The notes under the pieces are model-generated. The model worked only from the letters and a program-made list of their open reading frames with translations, had not been told where the DNA came from and searched no databases. Positions 62,096 to 64,000 of a stretch of DNA of 64,000 nucleotides are shown here, in pieces. The DNA is from Fasciola hepatica (lineage: Eukaryota; Platyhelminthes; Trematoda; Plagiorchiida; Fasciolidae): the NCBI GenBank assembly GCA_948099385.1, contig CANUEZ040000062.1:2659501-2723500 (forward strand). Direction: 5' to 3'. The position numbers were made by a program, and so were the translations under genes. Within the stretch, counting starts at the first letter, position 1, and each line of letters begins with the position of its first letter.

Positions 62096-64000
62096 GGAGG
62101 TCGGACTTATTTTCTAGCCCTGACGAAGAGGTATGTGCCACTGCTCATAGTCTAGCCAGAGGCAAAACGCCTCGGTAAAGTGAGTGGACAACCAAGGCCA
62201 AGGAGCAAAATGGGTAATCGTGGGGTCTGCTTAGACCAACCCGGTTGTTTCCATGGTCTTCTGCAGTTTGGAAGGGCCTGAAAAATTGTCACCTGGGTGC
62301 TATACTTTGCCAAGTAGAACATGAGCGGAGCCCAGATAGAGATGCCAGAATGTGTCCCTAAGTTTTGTGCAACCAGACACAAAGTTTGCGAAGCAAACTG
62401 CTTTTGGGACCCTAGCTGGAGAGGATGGTAGGCAAGAAACTAGGCTCAATTCCCAGGCAGAAGCCGTGGGCCTTGTGGGCTGACCTGACCAGGATTTTTT
62501 GTAACAGCACTTCTTCGGGCTTGAATTTCACTACAAATAGTGTTCGAGACTATCGATACTCCCCTATCCTTCCCTCTCTCGCTGCTTCAGGTGTGCCCTA
62601 GCAAATTCGGTACATCCTGAACTTCGTTCCAACTTTCACCCCCTGATCGACCCGATTTCGTGGGTAAAATTTCGATCTACACGGGAGGTTAAGATGGCGC
62701 GTGTGTGCAAACACAATTGTTCTCCAGATTTCTCCTGAGGCTACAGATATGGCTACTCTCAGGATTTGGATGACGGCCCTTGAATCAGCGGTAGTCAGCC
62801 CGAAAGCACCTATGTCACTTTTCTCTTGCCAACTGCACGTCATTCTAAAGCTTTAGAAAAGGAACAAGCTGTTGTTACTCAAAAGAAACTGCACCCCTGT
62901 TCATTTAGACCTAATAGAACGTGGCAAACCTAGAGATAGAAATCTAGTGAATCTAACGTCAGAAATAAGCAGAACGTTCAAGGAACCCCCAACTTCAAAC
63001 CATGAAAAGTGCTCATGGCTTATTGCTAAAAAGCGGAAGGAGATATGAAGTGTAATCTTATAGTTCTCTTAGGAGGACCAAGCAGCGAATCTGAAAGCTT
63101 AGGAAGCAACAACAAGAAGCCTCTTACGTGGATGCTTGGAGTGGCTCCTGACCACAAGCTACGACTTGGTTGTGCCATGAGCTGCACATAGCCCAGACGA
63201 AACCTGTAGACCCCAAACAGCAAGTGTTTCCAGTTGTCTGTACAGTTAAACTCGAAACCGAAGAGCAACCCCCGTGAACCAGATTACATGTAGACAACGT
63301 ATCCTGTATATTTTTCCCAAATCTCCTCCAGACCCCGGTGGCTCACCCAACATGGTTATTCTGAGGCCGGGTGGGCGTGCTCCTGAAATGGCCATCAAAG
63401 TCACCCCACCTTTAGAAAGAAGAGAGGGGACATCTTGTGAGCGTCCCAAAAAAAGACTTATGTTCGACCAAACCCCATTTTAACCGCCAGGGAGATATGC
63501 CGGGGGCACCTGTAGCCCCTTCTACCGAAGCATCCGTGAAAGGAGTCCAACCAAAGATAAGCAGAAGACAAAAGCCCTTTGGTGGAGCCTAAGCCTTCTC
63601 ACGCGGTTAACTGACCAATAAAGCACCACCCGAGCAAAACCACTATTATGCGGCAGTTCTTACCCCTGACAACCAGAGAACAATTGTAAGGGAGTTCAGG
63701 AAACCCCGTTCCATTCATCAACATCCATATAACAAATGTTTTCTATTTGCATGAACTATCTTTGCCGGAAATCCGATTGTTCGTTTTATTACTCTAAATC
63801 CTTGTCACAAACCGGACTCCCACCGTTGCCTCAAGCGTGAGTCGCTCAGCGTAAGCTTCGTTGTGATTGTTCTCGGTAACCTTATCTCCCGTATCTAACC
63901 TTTTGCTGAAATTCCGCTGCAGTTGTCGATTTGTTTTCCAGCTTGGAGAGCAATAGTCCAGAAGGGACTCTATTGAGGTCGGATTATTGTGAACTTGCTT
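62096..64000. other. unassigned GC-moderate region right of the BEL element
   Basis: No ORF longer than about 80 codons looks genuine. A minus-strand fragment LLLLPKLSDSLLGPP (63,160) resembles LPLMPKLSTKLLGQS at about 55,030 (minus), so both flanks of the BEL element may carry pieces of one older repeat. Nothing else is recognised. Confidence 0.35.

Overview
The window is eukaryotic nuclear DNA, most likely from a parasitic flatworm (probably a digenean trematode). It carries one long split gene with canonical GT/AG introns. Some of its introns are only 34-61 bp, as is known in platyhelminths, and others are 6-9 kb. The intronic and flanking DNA is full of non-LTR retrotransposons, Penelope-like elements, a Helitron, a BEL/Pao LTR element and (TA)n arrays. 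The species assignment is inference; no species-specific marker was seen.

The one host gene I can support runs on the minus strand from its start codon at 51,891 down to at least 1,184. It encodes a rotatin (RTTN)-like protein, a large ARM/HEAT-repeat centriolar protein. I assembled it exon by exon from splice sites, open frame and phase continuity. The first exons give an N-terminus (MVPALVEKLD...EIKCRALENILSKL) that follows the rotatin N-terminal domain. Later exons follow the family in order, for example QDFPAEIFLQR and FLRTLPACS. About 25 exons (about 6.1 kb of coding sequence) are placed. Most junctions agree in phase. The open points are the link between 40,654 and 37,195, the 24,671/24,609 junction and a few exon starts. 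The 3' end of the gene lies beyond the left edge of the window.

Mobile elements fill the long introns. 8,884-14,557 has a foldback-like element, a degenerate Helitron helicase with a recognisable 3' hairpin and CTAG end, and a LINE 3' end. 16.5-24.5 kb has a minus-strand Penelope-like element (PLE) remnant and two plus-strand LINEs. 27.2-33.2 kb has several minus-strand LINE fragments. 40.8-49.5 kb has a plus-strand PLE with a GIY-YIG domain and 134-bp inverted flanks, plus minus-strand LINE endonuclease fragments. Upstream of the gene (52-64 kb) lie a CR1-like reverse transcriptase fragment, an inverted solo LTR and a nearly intact BEL/Pao element. That element (55,358-62,090) has 379-bp LTRs, a 5-bp target duplication, and a single-frame gag-pol broken by two in-frame stops.

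No bacterial-type operon, CRISPR array, rRNA or confident tRNA gene was seen. The most unusual signals are the micro-introns next to huge TE-filled introns, two unrelated long inverted-repeat elements, and a hammerhead-ribozyme-like segment conserved between two PLE tails.
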